Positions 47,701 through 60,099 of a stretch of 64,000 nt of DNA are shown one piece after another. Both the position numbers and the translations under genes were made by a program. Where the stretch lies: positions 33,106,229 through 33,170,228 of the forward strand of contig OX392533.1 in the NCBI GenBank assembly GCA_947623455.1. Reading direction: 5' to 3'. The stretch is from Mimachlamys varia. Taxonomy: Eukaryota; Mollusca; Bivalvia; Pectinida; Pectinidae. How positions within the stretch are numbered: position 1 is the stretch's first letter; the number at the start of each line of letters is the position of its first letter. Under the pieces are notes generated by a model. That model was given only the letters and a program-made list of their open reading frames with translations, was not told the DNA's origin and made no database searches.

Positions 47701-50700
47701 CATACATATACGATGAAAGTTTCTGTTCTCAAATAATACAATGCAGAATTATTGTTCAAAGTCTGACAGCATGCCCTTTTGTAGCATGACAGAAAAGATT
47801 ATATAGAACTTGCCACTTCATTTTTTGTGATTTTCCAGTGTCAATTGAAAATAAAAAAAAAGAAAAAGACAAATTTTTGATATGATGTAAGGGGTTATTA
47901 TTTCCAAGAGACAATTAGCCAGGTCCTATTTATTTTAAGATTACTCTCACCCTCTGTTCTCTTACTATATCTTGTTAGCAAAATCAAAATCTAAGATTGC
48001 AGAAATACAAAATGGAACTGGACGAGTTCACAGCACATTTAATCTATATGACTTTAGAAGTAACTATGTTTTTGGCTGTCTAGCAGTGATAATAACTTCT
48101 TCCATAAATTAAAGGCTCGAAGTGTTGATAGTTTACTGGTAGCCTTCTGATATGAAAGGCTATGACAAAGTTTGTTCAAATGAATGACCTTGATAAACTT
48201 TCAAGGTCAAACTGCACTGAAAGGCCCAGAAAATTATATTACGCATGTAGCATGCTGGGATTGCGGGCTACAAAGTTTGTTCAAATGAATGATGTTTACC
48301 CACTTTAAGGGTCATAGGGGGTCAAAATGTTAAAACTTTAAATTAATTTTTCTTAATAAGGAAAGGGCCCAGGGTTCTCATATGTAGGGCCTGAACATAC
48401 TGTGATGATGGGCTATCAAGTTTGTTCCTTTTGACCCTCTTCCTAGCTTACAGGGACCAAATGTGCTTAGGTCTTCAAACAACCTTGCAATAACCTGAAA
48501 ATAAATCATATATATATGTCTTTATAGTCAAACGACTGTTGTCTTAAGACCGTTGGGCCTCTTGTTTTATAGTGAGGTGCGTGGAAGGGACATGTTTTGA
48601 TTCGTCAATAATCACATAATGCTTGTTGTGAAGGTGAGCGATACAGACCACTTGGCCTCTTGTTAGCTCGCATTTTACTGATATAGTCTGATTAGAATGA
48701 AGATATGATAACGAATTACTCTAGAAATTTATAAAATGACTCGCTGTCTTTTGTATTGATATAGAATTCCAATAAATCGGCAATAACATTTTATGTTTTC
48801 ATCTTTTCAGGGCATGAAAGAAACTCCGATCCTAATTTAAGAAATCATCAACCAATTAGCACAGAGCAGCACAATAATGGTTTAGAGAATGAACGTACAG
48901 TTGTGAAAAACCATCAGAATTCGTACCAGGGAGAGAACCAATCTGCGGGAACTGCATGTAGCCTTGTTAAGGATCCATTGGATAAACTAGATCTTCACTT
49001 CAAGACAGACACAAAAGAAGTACAAGACAGAATTGCTAGTTGTATTACAGAATTTAGCATGACAAACTACATCCAAAAACTCTCAAAGTGCAGTATATGT
49101 GACGATGCATTCTCTTTACCAGAACTGCTAAAAAGTCATTACATGACTAAGCATCCAACTTCATGTAACAATACGGGTGATTCGAGGGAAGTAATCAACA
49201 ACATCAAAAATAATGACATCAAGTCTCTTACAGGAAAAAATCTCACGACAGAAAAAGTCAATGCACAGGACTTAGAGGAGTCGGACCAGAAACAGAAAAC
49301 CTTCGATGAAGCCACTTATGCTTATCCAGAATGTGTCATTTGTGGTGAGAAGTTTACTTTCCCCAGTCAGTATAGAATTCATATATTGACAAGACATGCA
49401 ACAAAGCATGTTGGAGAATCAGGCACTTTTTTCAAATGTAATATCTGTGGGCAAAAATGTACCAGAAAAGATGCTCTCGGGAAACACATGACGAGACATA
49501 CAAGAAGGGAAAGATCTTTCAGGTGCGAAACGTGTGGTAAGGGTTTTTATAGAAAAGATGTCTTAGCTAAACATATTAAAATTCACAGTAGCGTGTTTGA
49601 ATTCACCTGTGGTATTTGTACGAAGGGATTTCGCGATAAGAGAAATTTACAAAAACATACAGCAAATCACACAGCTGAAGAACGGAGTACATGTTCAAAT
49701 GTAACGAAGGGTTTTGAATGTCCTGTGCAAAAAGAAACAATTTCAAAAACAGATGATGAATCGAACATATCAAGCATCACTTCTGAACATGTCTCACCAT
49801 GCGAAAATGTATATAAAAGTGTTGGATATAGAGAAATCGGAGCACAACAAAATGGAAAGAAAACGTCAAAGTGCAAGGTCGTTGATAATCAGGATTTGAT
49901 GGAGATTGGTCAGTCAGATCAGCGTAAAACTTCTGTTATCCACAACAAAAATACCGCAGAGAGACCAATGAAGGGCTCTAGCTGTAATTCAAAATTAAAG
50001 ATGGAAAATCACCAACATAAAGCCTTTCATAAAGTCAATAATGCTTATTCAGGATGTGGCATTTGTGGTGAAAAGTTTAATTCGCCCACGAAGTACAAAC
50101 GTCATATACTGACAAGACATGCAACAACGCACGTTGGAGAATCAGGAACTTCTTTCAAATGTAAAATTTGTGGGCAAACGTGTTCTAGAATGTATGCACT
50201 CGAGCAACACATGAAGAGACATACAGGAAGGGAAAGATCTTTCTGGTGCGAGACATGTGGTAAGGGTTTTTACAGAAAAGATGTCTTAGTTAAATACAGG
50301 AATATTCACAGTAGCGTGTTTGAATACACCTGTGATATTTGTACGAAAGGATTTCGTGATAAAAGAAATTTACAAAAACATACAGCAAATCACAAAGCTG
50401 AAGAACGAGGTACATTTTCAAATTTAAAGAAAAGCTGCGAACGTCCTGTGCAAAAAGAAACAAATTCAAAAACAGATGATGAATCGAAAACATCAAGCAT
50501 TACTTCTGAACATAGCTCAGCATGTGAAAATGTATATACAAGTGTTGGAAATAGAGAAATTAAGAAACAAAAAAGTGGAAAGAAAGCGTCTACAGACAGC
50601 GTCGTTGTTAATGAGGAGTTGGTGCAGTTAGGTCAGTCAGATCAGAACGAAACGTCCATGATCAAGAACAGCACGAACTCTTCGAAGAAGTTAATGAAAG

Positions 50701-53700
50701 TCTCCAGCTGTAATTCAGAATTGAGGGTTGCAAATTACATACATAAACCGTTTAAGGAGATCACTAATGATTATTCAGGATGTGGCATTTGTGGCGAGAA
50801 GTGGGATTCCCCAAGTCAGTACAGAAGTCATTTACTGACAAGACATGCAACAAAGCATGTTGGAGAATCAGGCACTTGTTTCAAATGTAATATGTGTGGG
50901 CAAAAGTGTTCTAGAATGTATGCTCTCGAGAAACACATGGCTAGACATACACCAAGGGAACGAACTTTCTTGTGCCAAACGTGTGGTAAAGGTTTTTACA
51001 GAAAAGACGTGTTAGCTAAACATGTTAAGATTCATATTGGCGTGGTCGAATACAGTGATATTTGCATGAAAGAATTTCGCGATAAAGCATCTTTACAAAA
51101 CCATACTCAAAATCACATAACTGAAAAACCAAGTCCATGTGCAAATATAAGGAAGAATTGTGAACGTCCTGTGCAAAAAGAAACATTTTCAAAACAAGAT
51201 GATGAGCCGAACACATCAAACAGCACTTTAAAGCATACCTCTGTATTTACAAATGCTGGAAATAAGGAAGTCGGGAAACAAAATAAAAAGAACACGTCAA
51301 CAGATCATATAGTTGATCATGAGGAGTTGATGGAAATTGGTCAATCAGATCAATGCGAAACCTCCGTAAACAACAACAAATTGGACGCCATGGAGGAGCA
51401 AATGAAAGTATTTAGCTGTAATTCAGAAATGATAATGGAAAATCAGCAACAAGAAACCTTTAATGAAGACATTGGTGCTTATTCAGTGTGTGACATTTGT
51501 GGTGAGAAATTGCATTCCCCCATTCAGTACAAACGTCATATAATGACAAGACATGTAACTAAGCACGTTGGAGACTCAGGCACGATTTTCAAATGTGATA
51601 TCTGTAGGCAAAAGTGTTCGAGAAAGGATGCTCTCGAGAGACACATGACGAGACATACAGCCAGGGAAAGGTCTTTCAAGTGCGAAACGTGTGGTAAGGG
51701 GTTCTACAGGAAAGATGATTTATCTAAACATATGAAGACTCACAGAAGCGTGTTCGAATACACCTGTGATATTTGCATGAAAGGATTTCGCGAAAAGAGA
51801 TCTTTACGAAACCACACCTCAAAACACACAAGTAAAGAACAAATTGCACGTACAAATATAAGAAAGGATTGTGAGCGTCCTGTGCAAAAAGAAGCAATTT
51901 CAAAAACAGATGATGAGTTGAAATCATCAACTAGCACTTATGAACAAAGCATAACATATGAAAATGTATATAAACGTGTTGGAAATAAAGAAATCGCGAC
52001 ACAAACCAATGAAAAGAAAACGTCTACAGACGATGTCGTTGATAAAGAGAAGTTAGTGGAGATGGGTCAGTCAGATCCGGACGAAACGTCCGTTATCAAC
52101 AACAGCATGAACTCTTCGGAGAAACTAATGAATGAATCTTGGATGGAAAGTTACAAACAGAAACCCTTAAAGGAGGTCACTGACCATTATTCAGGATGTG
52201 GCAGTTGTGGCGAGCAGTTGAATTCACCCAGTCAGTACAAAAGTCATATACTGACAAGACATTCCACAAAGCACTTTGGAGAATCAGACACGCTTTTCAA
52301 ATGTAATATATGTGGGAAAAAGTGTTCTAGAAAGGATACTCTCAAGAAACACATGGCGAGACATACACAGAGGGAAAGGTCTTTCAAGTGTAAAACTTGT
52401 TGTAAGGGTTTCTACAATAAAGATGAACTGGCTAAACATATTAAAACTCACAGTAACGTGTTCGAATACACATGTGACATTTGTATGATAGGATTTCACG
52501 AAAAGAGATCTTTACGCGTCCATTTAACGAAACACATATCTGAAACTGAGGAACCAAGTCAATGTACAACTATAAAGACAGATGGACGTCCTGTGCAAAA
52601 AGAAGCAATGTCAAAAGCAGGTGATGACTCAAAATCATCAAGAATCACTTTTGAACATATATCAGCATGTGAAAATGTATATGAAAAGGTTAGAAATAGG
52701 GAAATTGAGACTCAAAATGGAAAGAAAGTGTCTGAAGGCAAGGTCGTTGATGATGAGGAGTTGATGGAAATTTGTCAGTCAGATCAGTACGAAACCTCCG
52801 TAATCAACAACAACATAAACGCCGCGGATATGGAAAACCACAAGCAGAAAGCCTCCAACGCCATCATGAGTTTGAATCCAGAATGTTACATTTGTGGTGA
52901 AATTCTGTCATCGCATGAGAACATCTCTAGCCATGTTACTACAAGCCACGCAGTGATAATAGAAAGATCAGACGGCTTTTACAAATGTGTATGTAAAATA
53001 TGTGGCAAAAAATGTTTTCAGAAAAATGTGTTAGAAGAACATATGAGAACACATACAGCTATGAAACATTGTATATGTGACATCTGCGGCAAGGTATGCA
53101 ATTCATCTGGTGGGTACATTAGTCATATTGTGGAAGAGCATGCAACGGAAAAAACAGGGGAATCTGGAATATTTTTTGAATGTAATATTTGTGGTGTAAA
53201 ATTATCTTCTAAGAAAAATTTTAAGGGACACTTAGCTAAACATACAAAAAGGGGGAAACAGTTCAAATGTATGATATGTGGTGAGAGATTTGTCAAGAGA
53301 ATGGAACTCGAAGCCCACCAAAGGGTTCACGCTGGCGAATGTAAATACAGCTGTGATATCTGCGGGATTAAGTTTATCCATAGCAAATCTGTATATCGTC
53401 ATATGAAAGAGCACACAACAAACGATAATCCATACAGTGGTCAAATGTCCATGAAAACCTCTGAACATATTAAAAAGCTTGAAACTCGCAGTCTTGGCAA
53501 AACTGTTAGCCAGCAGGAAAAGGGCAGCGATGAATCAAGAACATGTAACATTGTAAAGTGTCCTCGGATCGAGTCTAGCACTAAAACTGTGGAAAAGCCC
53601 ACAACAGACAAGATTGCAAAAGAGATAGATCAGTTAAATACCTCGTTAGTCGGTGGGACGGATCAGATTTTGGAAGGAGAGTTTAGCATGACAAGCCACA

Positions 53701-56207
53701 TGCAAAAACCTTCCAATGAAAGCAAAAATGCAAACGCCAGTGAATGTGGCATTTGCGGTGAAATTCTGATTTTGCCGAAACAACTGAAGAGTCATCTTAT
53801 GGCACACTATACAACAATTGAAGAAGAAAATGGCAAACTGTGTAAGGTATCATGCAATATCTGTGGTAAGACTTTCACAAGGTTGTGTCTTGCTAGAAAA
53901 CATCTTGCACGACATACAAAAAGGGGAAGATCATTGAAGTGTAAGACGTGTTATAAGGGATTTTTCACCAACGGAGAGTTGAGGCTTCATGAAAAGATTC
54001 ACAGCGGAGTATTTGAATATGCATGTGATATTTGTATGGAAGGGTTTCACGACAAGAAAGCTTATCATAACCATATGACAAAGCACTTGAGTGGGGACTC
54101 ATATGATACATCGAATTCGAAACCGAGGTCCACGGGTTTTCTGATAGAAACAAGTTGCCTTCCAAATACTGGACCGTCTTATCTATCAAGCGACTCTAAA
54201 GAAAATGCTTCTAGTTGTGCAGATATAGATAATAATGTTGAAAGTGAGGAACCTAAATCATTCACTAGGAAGAAAGATACCGACAGGACATGCGTTATAG
54301 ACGTAGAACATAAGGACCGGTCAGATACCGCAGTGAACAGAAAAACTGCAACAGAAACACAGAGTAACTTGGAAAGTCAAGTAGTAACCGGCTCAAAATT
54401 AGCACAACATTCATGTTCTGGAATTATTTTGGAGAATGATAGGCATGAGGGCAAGGAAATCGACAACAATATTTCACAGATGATATATGAGGACAGACAT
54501 GATAGTCAATTGGAACTTGTACAACATAATGCTCTAGCTAACACATATGAATTTAACTGTAACATATGCTTTAAAGGGTTTGAAGTAAAAAGCTGTTTCA
54601 AAAGGCACATGCGAAAACACTGGATTGAGGAAACCTACGCATGTGCTCATTTCAGGAATTCTATCTTGAATTCCAGTTTTACAGAGGATCGTCCTTTTAG
54701 AAACACTTGTCATGATAATGGAAATATTCTTGTAGTGAAAGAGGCAGATATTGGTTTGTGTAAGATCAGAAGAGGTGAAGAAAATCACCTGGACATACAT
54801 GCAAACAATGAGAGAACATTAACATGTAAAGTAAATGGCGAGGGATGTTTTCAGCAATCCGAACCAGATGGAAACGAAACGACTGAAAGGAATGTATATG
54901 AATACAGTTGTGATATTTGTAGCAGTGGGTTCAAGGAAAAAGAAGCTTTCCGAATCCATTTAAAAACTCACCTTAATGTAATGTCCTTCACATGTAAGGA
55001 CTGTGGGAAAATATTTCCGTCCAAGCAACGCCTTCGGGCGCATCACAAAAGCAACCATACAGATAAGACGTACAGCAAATGCAACATTTGCGATAAAATG
55101 GTAAGTGACAGAAATACTAAAAAGCACGAGCAATCGCACACTAGAAATCCAGCAAATAAGTGTGATATTTGTGAGAGGCAGTTGTGTGATTTACGATCTT
55201 TGAAAAAACACAGAAAGTTACACACTGGCGAGTATACCTATGTTTGCGAAGTCTGTGGTAAAGGATTTGTAAATAAAATACCTTACGAAAGACACGTGGC
55301 AGAGCACACAGGAAGCAAAGCTTTTGAGTGTGATGTCTGTGGTAGAAGGTTTTACTTAAAGGCAGGTCTAACATATCACAAAAAGGCTGTTCATTCTACT
55401 CGTGAAAAAAAGCAATACCCATGCGACGGCTGTGGTAAGGTGTATGTTGTAAAACGAATTTTTGAGCAACATATTAAAACTCATAGGGAGACTGCTAACT
55501 TCAAATGTGATACATGCAGTAAACGTTTTTATCTTGAAAAGTCATTAAAACAACATTTATTAATCCATAAAGAGAAAACAAAAATGTGTGATGTTTGTGG
55601 TAAAAAATATTCTTCCCATAAATCCTTGAGAAGCCACATCAAGAAAACCCATGAAGTAAAAGTCTGCATATGTGATAAATGCGGGAAGTCGTGTAAAAAT
55701 CGGGAACACTTGGGAAGTCACATGAGGTTTCATTTAAAAAAGGGGTTATCGGCATATCGATATCTGTGTGAGTATTGCGGAAAGCGGTATATTGAACATA
55801 ACGAATTTCAACAGCATCTATTCTTACACAAGGGAGATGCCGAGAAACCTCACAAATGTAAAACTTGTAGTGCACAATTTTTCTTCCTGAATAGGCTACA
55901 AATACACGAACGGATACACACTGGTGAGAGACCTTTCGCATGTGATATCTGTGGTAAAAGATACATGTCAGCAAACCAACGCCTCGCTCATAGGAAATTG
56001 CACACAAAAGAAAATCTTTACACATGTGGTGAATGCGGTCAAACGTTCACTACAAGAAAAAGTTTGATGGAGCACTCCTGGATACATAGTGGAAAGAAAC
56101 CTTACCAATGTAAAATATGCGGTGATAGGTTCAGACATAACGGTACGTTGTATAGACATAATGCATTGGTGCACAAAAAGAAAAAGACAATATCTAACAT
56201 GTCTTAA
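41406..56207 (+). CDS. Large C2H2 zinc-finger protein, four-exon model
   Basis: Model: 41406-41703, 44091-44423, 44875-45021 and 48811-56207. All three introns have GT..AG ends (GTGAGA, GTAATT, GTAAGG donors; AAACAG, AACAG, TTTTCAG acceptors) and all are phase 1. The joined reading frame is 8,175 bases, giving 2,724 residues and a stop with no interruption. About 48 C2H2 fingers are visible: one in exon 2 and the rest in exon 4. Tandem C2H2 fingers usually bind DNA, so a nuclear transcription regulator is likely. The acidic N-terminus carries VKQE and the third exon VKRE, both fitting the SUMO-acceptor pattern. No KRAB, BTB or SCAN domain is seen. An acceptor-like GACAG at 41388-41392 suggests a further 5' UTR exon upstream that I cannot place. 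I do not recognise an orthologue. Confidence 0.85.
43215..43345 (+). repeat. Dispersed repeat (TATGCCCC family)
   Basis: Reads TTTTTTATGCCCCTGCCATG, CGTCCCTTGGTAATGTAAC and GAATAACTACTTATGCGGTT. The same sequence in reverse orientation occurs at 58990-59180. Confidence 0.6.
43676..43990 (+). repeat. tRNA-derived SINE
   Basis: The head has a pol III A box TGGTGCAGTGG (43685-43695) and a B-box-like GGGTTAAATCCC (43725-43736). A body with GGGTTTTCTGCGGGTACTCT and GGTTTCCTCCCACA follows, and it ends in a GAATAAAATGAATAAAG-type tail. This order of tRNA head, conserved core and simple tail is that of a SINE. Confidence 0.75.
44091..44423 (+). CDS. Zinc-finger gene, coding exon 2
   Basis: Enters with two bases completing a glycine codon and codes for 110 further residues. 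It holds one C2H2 finger, C-P-S-C followed by twelve residues and H-x3-H, in HKCPSCGAMFPNISDLMSHL. A basic stretch KKSKRLR follows and could be a nuclear localisation signal. Confidence 0.75.
44875..45021 (+). CDS. Zinc-finger gene, coding exon 3
   Basis: A short exon of 147 bases (49 codons' worth), flanked by AACAG and GTAAGG. It encodes VKVKREIDIWDEESW, which includes a SUMO-type VKRE. The phase matches both neighbours. Confidence 0.7.
45465..45900 (+). repeat. Dispersed repeat with GTCC/GTCT run
   Basis: A run of GTCTGTCTGTCCATCCGTTC type is followed by two diverged copies of a module with GCAACAAATAT, TTTCTTGAAACTTGGTAACA and CCCTTTGAT. Confidence 0.5.
46250..47680. mobile_element. Non-autonomous PIF/Harbinger-like TIR element
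   Basis: The inverted ends, about 32 bp with two mismatches, begin GGCCATACCAATTT and end AAATTGGTATGGCC. TTA is duplicated on both sides (46247-46249 and 47681-47683). GGC-starting TIRs with a three-base TWA duplication fit PIF/Harbinger. The 1.4-kb interior has no transposase frame, so it would need help to move. Confidence 0.65.
48120..48665 (+). repeat. Dispersed repeat pieces ending GGCCTCTTGTT
   Basis: Internal modules with CAAAGTTTGTTCAAATGAAT and ATGTAGCATGCTGGGAT repeat here and again at 60355-60608. Two 3' ends, GTTGGGCCTCTTGTT (about 48552-48566) and CTTGGCCTCTTGTT, lie close together, so two truncated copies are likely. Confidence 0.6.
48811..56207 (+). CDS. Zinc-finger gene, terminal coding exon with repeated finger modules
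   Basis: A 7.4-kb exon coding for the last 2,465 residues. One finger near 49087 is followed by five tandem modules starting near 49330, 50051, 50779, 51486 and 52195. Each has four fingers (opening with a CGICGEK-like finger, then FKCNICGQKCSR, CETCGKGFYRKD and CDICTKGFRDKR) and a non-finger linker with CERPVQKE, DDES and GQSD motifs. Two less similar finger groups follow (six fingers near 52885-53420, four near 53740-54090), then a single finger at 54550. Fifteen fingers run almost without gaps from 54900 to 56190, with one classic HTGERPF link. Two module fingers are degenerate: His to Tyr near 50292, and a lost Cys near 51053. No polyA signal lies within the first 700 bp downstream. Confidence 0.88.
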
Positions 56208-56594
56208 CGCTGCATTTCATTTCCCGAGTTAATTCTTGCTCATTATGCAGAAGATGCAAAATGACCATATGCTGTTGTGCGAAATATACGACGGTTCTTA
56301 ATTACACAATAGAAAACCGAGTAGCCAGGCGGTGCATTATAAACACACTCGACCTTTCCCGGTCGTACTTGACATTGGGTTTCCTTCCTAAACCAAGTTG
56401 GTTTTTCGCCGGTTTTCTCTCGCATCCGGCCCGACAATAGCGACTAATAAGAGTTTAAACGATTTATTTCATAATATTTGTTAAATATTAACTTTTTATT
56501 TAACACAAAGCATGTATATTTGCTTTTATCAACACTGCAAATACAAATTCGTGCGTTATGTCTTATAAACAATTAATGTAATATGAGGATATGT

Positions 56595-56765
56595 TTTGTG
56601 ATGAAGGATATCTTGAGTTTCTTGAGAAAACCTCGAACCCAGGTCCGGGGAATTGCATGCACCACGTAGACCTTGGACCTACGACCAAGAGGAAAGCTAG
56701 TGGTTGTATTAGTATGTCAGACACCGTAACAGCTTGGCCAACACGGCCCTACGAACACCATCAAG
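56595..56765 (-). repeat. Degenerate tRNA-derived repeat
   Basis: On the minus strand TGGCCAAGCTG fits a pol III A box and GGGTTCGAGGT resembles a B box further on, but the spacing is wider than in a tRNA. Probably an old SINE. Confidence 0.35.
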
Positions 56766-56865
56766 TTTGATAATACATTTCGATAAAGTTAATTGATATT
56801 ATAGCAAATATGTATTGAAGGAGAACAGTAATGAGTGCATGAAGTTGTCATTTTCAGCACTTGCT

Positions 56866-57212
56866 TTTAGGTCACCTGAACTTTACTCAAATCACATTTT
56901 CCGATCACTTTCCGTCCGTTGTGCTTGAGGTCATCAGGGGCTTGTTTAATTTCTAAATTTCATTATTCCCGGGCTATTTGATCCCTCTCATGGAGGGGGG
57001 TAGATTTTGTTTATACAAGGAAATAAAACATTTAGGTTTATATTTTGCTCATTTTCTTGAGGAAATTATTCCCACTTCGTGACTATCATCCTCAATAGTA
57101 ACATAATTTGTTTTATTAGTTTTGAAATGTTCATCCTTTAATGACATGACAAATGTTTTACATGTTGATATCATCATTGTTACTCCGCTAAGGCCCTGGG
57201 GCCTCTTGTTTA
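56866..57212 (+). repeat. Dispersed repeat, GTCACCTG...GGCCTCTTGTT
   Basis: Opens AGGTCACCTGAAC, includes TTCCGTCCGTTGTGC and GAGGTCATCAGGGG, and ends CTGGGGCCTCTTGTT. It belongs to the family with copies at 58217 and 60100. Confidence 0.55.
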
Positions 57213-58216
57213 AGATAGTATTTCAATGCTATCCTTCCTAATTTGAAAGTTAATATTGAATATATTATTTAGTGCGATGGATATGCACAATTATATTTTT
57301 CGTAATACGTAAATAATTTGCATGAAGATTATCTGGTGCAGCTCCCTATTTGTATCCTGTAGTATCTTAAAACGTTTTGGAAGGAATGATCTTAACTCTC
57401 GTTTAGTAATTGTTAATTACATGATTTTGTGTTCCTATTAGATTTTCTTTTAATAAATTTGTATGAAAAAGAAAATCGATAATTGATTAGGATAAACATA
57501 AGTCTATTTTGAGTTTATTCATCTATTCGAAAAAATTACTGATTGGCGGTGTTTGAGAATTTAAGAGTTTTGAGGGAAAATTAGCTACAGTACTTTTTAA
57601 ATGGACTTTAGTCATGGATCAATCGTCACTTGTAGGATAAATTTCTTGTTAATTACTTCTGGCAGAACAAATGGTTGACATGTAATTCAAAAAGTATTTT
57701 GTTGTAAAATTCCCAATCACAAAAAAAGTTTAAGTTAATATCCTTTTTGCTGATTTTCTTAATGATTTACCTAATCTGTAGTAACTCGAAATACAGTGCT
57801 GCTCCTCGATAGTGGTTCGATCACGTTACGAGGTATGATTATTTGCTGGAAAATATTCAGACTGTTGTTATGTATTACTTATGATTGTATTTTATTTTTG
57901 GCTTTTAATGTTGAAAAGAGTATGTTAAAATGCGTAAGTGGACATTTCTGCGATGATTTATGTGATAACTTTTAATAAAATGTCTTATTATACATTACAT
58001 GTGTCAATCCTTTATATAAATCAATCTCTTGATTAACTGTTGTGTTTAAGTAAAGCTTCTATAATTAGCTTTCGGTTATGCAAAGATGCCCTTTCAACAC
58101 AGACAACACCTTGGAACGGAATGAGGTACTACTTTCAATAATATTTACAGACCATACTGTTATTATTAAAAACGTTGAACTGAAATTCGCTCCATAGGTT
58201 TGTAAAGGTGATACAT
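57213..58216. other. Downstream flank of the zinc-finger gene
   Basis: AT-rich with no gene. AATAAA motifs occur near 57449 and at 57974-57979 and could serve as polyA signals if the 3' UTR is long; I cannot choose between them. Confidence 0.35.
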
Positions 58217-58941
58217 TTTTAGCTCACCTTGCTCGAAGGGCCTGTGAGCTTATGCCATGGCGCGGCGCCCGTCCGTCCGACTTAACCACTGATAGGTAGG
58301 AAGCATCCCTAGGTGGTTGGGACTCGAATTTATACAAATGATGAGGTCGACCCCCTCCCCAGGGCCTGAGGGGCGGTGCCAAAAAGGGACCATTTGGCAA
58401 TATTGATATAACTTTTATATGGTTGAGATCCCGACCCCAAAACTACATATTATACAATATGGCTTAGCATAAAGAGAACATCACAAATATGATTTTAAAT
58501 TCGACCAAAGGGCCTGTCATGCCCTTATAGACTTGACTCTTTAGTTATAACGTTTAAACTGTTTAGATCCCCACCCCAAAACTATATATAAAATTGCTTA
58601 GTTTGAATAGATGATCACAAACATGATATTAGATATGACGTCAGGGTCATGCCACGCTCTTGCAGACATCCCACCCAAAAACTATACAGAAACAAACACA
58701 ATCGTGATATCATCATTGATGTAAGGGTCTAGCCCAGCCTTAGGGACCTTGGTTCTCAGTTGAGCTTTGAAAACAGTGAGTTGAGATACCCACCCATTAA
58801 CTTATCTTTAATTATATATAAAGATATACTTCAAGGATAAGTCTTTGGGTCTGTCCCTGCCCATAGCATCTTTTTTAGAAATATTTTACCTTGATACCAA
58901 TTTAACCAGGTGACCGATACAGGCCCTCTGGGCCTCTTGTC
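58217..58941 (+). repeat. Dispersed repeat, AGCTCACC...GGCCTCTTGT, full-length copy
   Basis: Begins TTTTAGCTCACCTTGCTCGA with TTATGCCATGGCG, as at 39422, and ends GATACAGGCCCTCTGGGCCT plus CTTGT. About 725 bp with no coding frame. Internal modules with ATCCC.ACCCCAAAACTA repeat near 58430 and 58567. Confidence 0.65.
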
Positions 58942-58989
58942 TTTTATCAGAATGCCAATCGATAATGAAATGCTCTATTTCATCTTTGA

Positions 58990-59180
58990 AACTAGAAATG
59001 TCTGTGAGACATAAATGCCCCCGCCCTCATATGAAATTAGTTATTCATGCTCATTATGTATGCGAAGTTTGACGATAATCGGATCAGTAGTTATTGAAAT
59101 AAGCTTGTTACATTACCATGGGACGGGGTGACATTGGTAACACTATATGCCCCCAATTTCATGACGGGGCATAAAAAAGA
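58990..59180 (-). repeat. Dispersed repeat (TATGCCCC family)
   Basis: Reverse-orientation relative of 43215-43345. The minus strand reads TTTTTTATGCCCCGTCATG and CCCGTCCCATGGTAATGTAAC. Confidence 0.6.
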
Positions 59181-59484
59181 GAAGTGGAAGATATTTAAGC
59201 TTGTGTTAAAAATCTAAAATATCCACAATAGTACTGTTTTCTCGAATTTACAGATGTATCGGGCTGTTCAATCTGATGGGTATCAAAGCATTATTTTTAT
59301 GTATAAACCAAACGGTATACTTAACATTACAGTGATTGTATGAATTAGGAGTAAACATTTTACGATATTACGTATGCGCAAGATCATGTTCCTTTCCTGT
59401 ATATCTCCCTCCGGAAAAAAACAACAGCAAGCAACTAGGTGTCAGAAAGGCAATTTTATTTATTTTGTAGAACATAAATGGCCT

Positions 59485-59900
59485 TGTATTGGAGACCAAA
59501 TGTCAAGGTCATTTGGTCAATGGTCAAGGTCACATTTTGTTGATTTTCACTGATTAAATTTAGGAATCAAATAAGGAGTCAACCGAATAAAAGTCAATGT
59601 CACCTGGTCAAGGCCATTTTGAAACGTTATGTTGATGAAAATATTGTGATGACATTATGAAGCAAAGTTGGTTAGACTTAAGGAAAGATTCAACTGACCC
59701 AAAAGTCGACAGGGTCACTGGTCAAATGTTGGGGTCAAATATTTAGTATTTGTTTTACTGATGAACATATTTTATGACATTTTGAATCACAGTTGGCCAG
59801 AATTCAACAAGGAGTCAATTGACCACAGATCAGGGTCACTCGTTTGACCATGAGGTTCAATGTCAAGGATTGATGGATACATTGCAGCCTCATGACAAGG
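59485..59900. repeat. AAGGTCA-rich dispersed repeat
   Basis: Repeats of GGTCAA.GGTCA, GTCAACTGA and ATGACATTATGAAGCAAAG type, related to 26520-27000. Confidence 0.5.
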
Positions 59901-60099
59901 ACCCTTGATAGCCTGTCCGTATTCTAGTTAGTTTTTTCTTGAAGCTGAATTCAACATTAAGTTAGTCAAATGTGATGCAGATGAAACATAGTCAAGATCT
60001 TATTCAAAAGAGATTTCTGCTAGTAATATATAGTTTTTATGTATATTGTATAAGCATTAAGGGAATCCCTTTGGCTTCAATAAATGGGTCGTTACCATT

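Larger units (their letters stand above)
45022..48810 (+). other. Zinc-finger gene intron 3
   Basis: Contains a GTCCGTC-rich dispersed repeat at about 45465-45900, a Harbinger-like TIR element at 46250-47680, and two pieces of GGCCTCTTGTT-type repeat at about 48120-48566 and 48620-48665. Confidence 0.65.
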
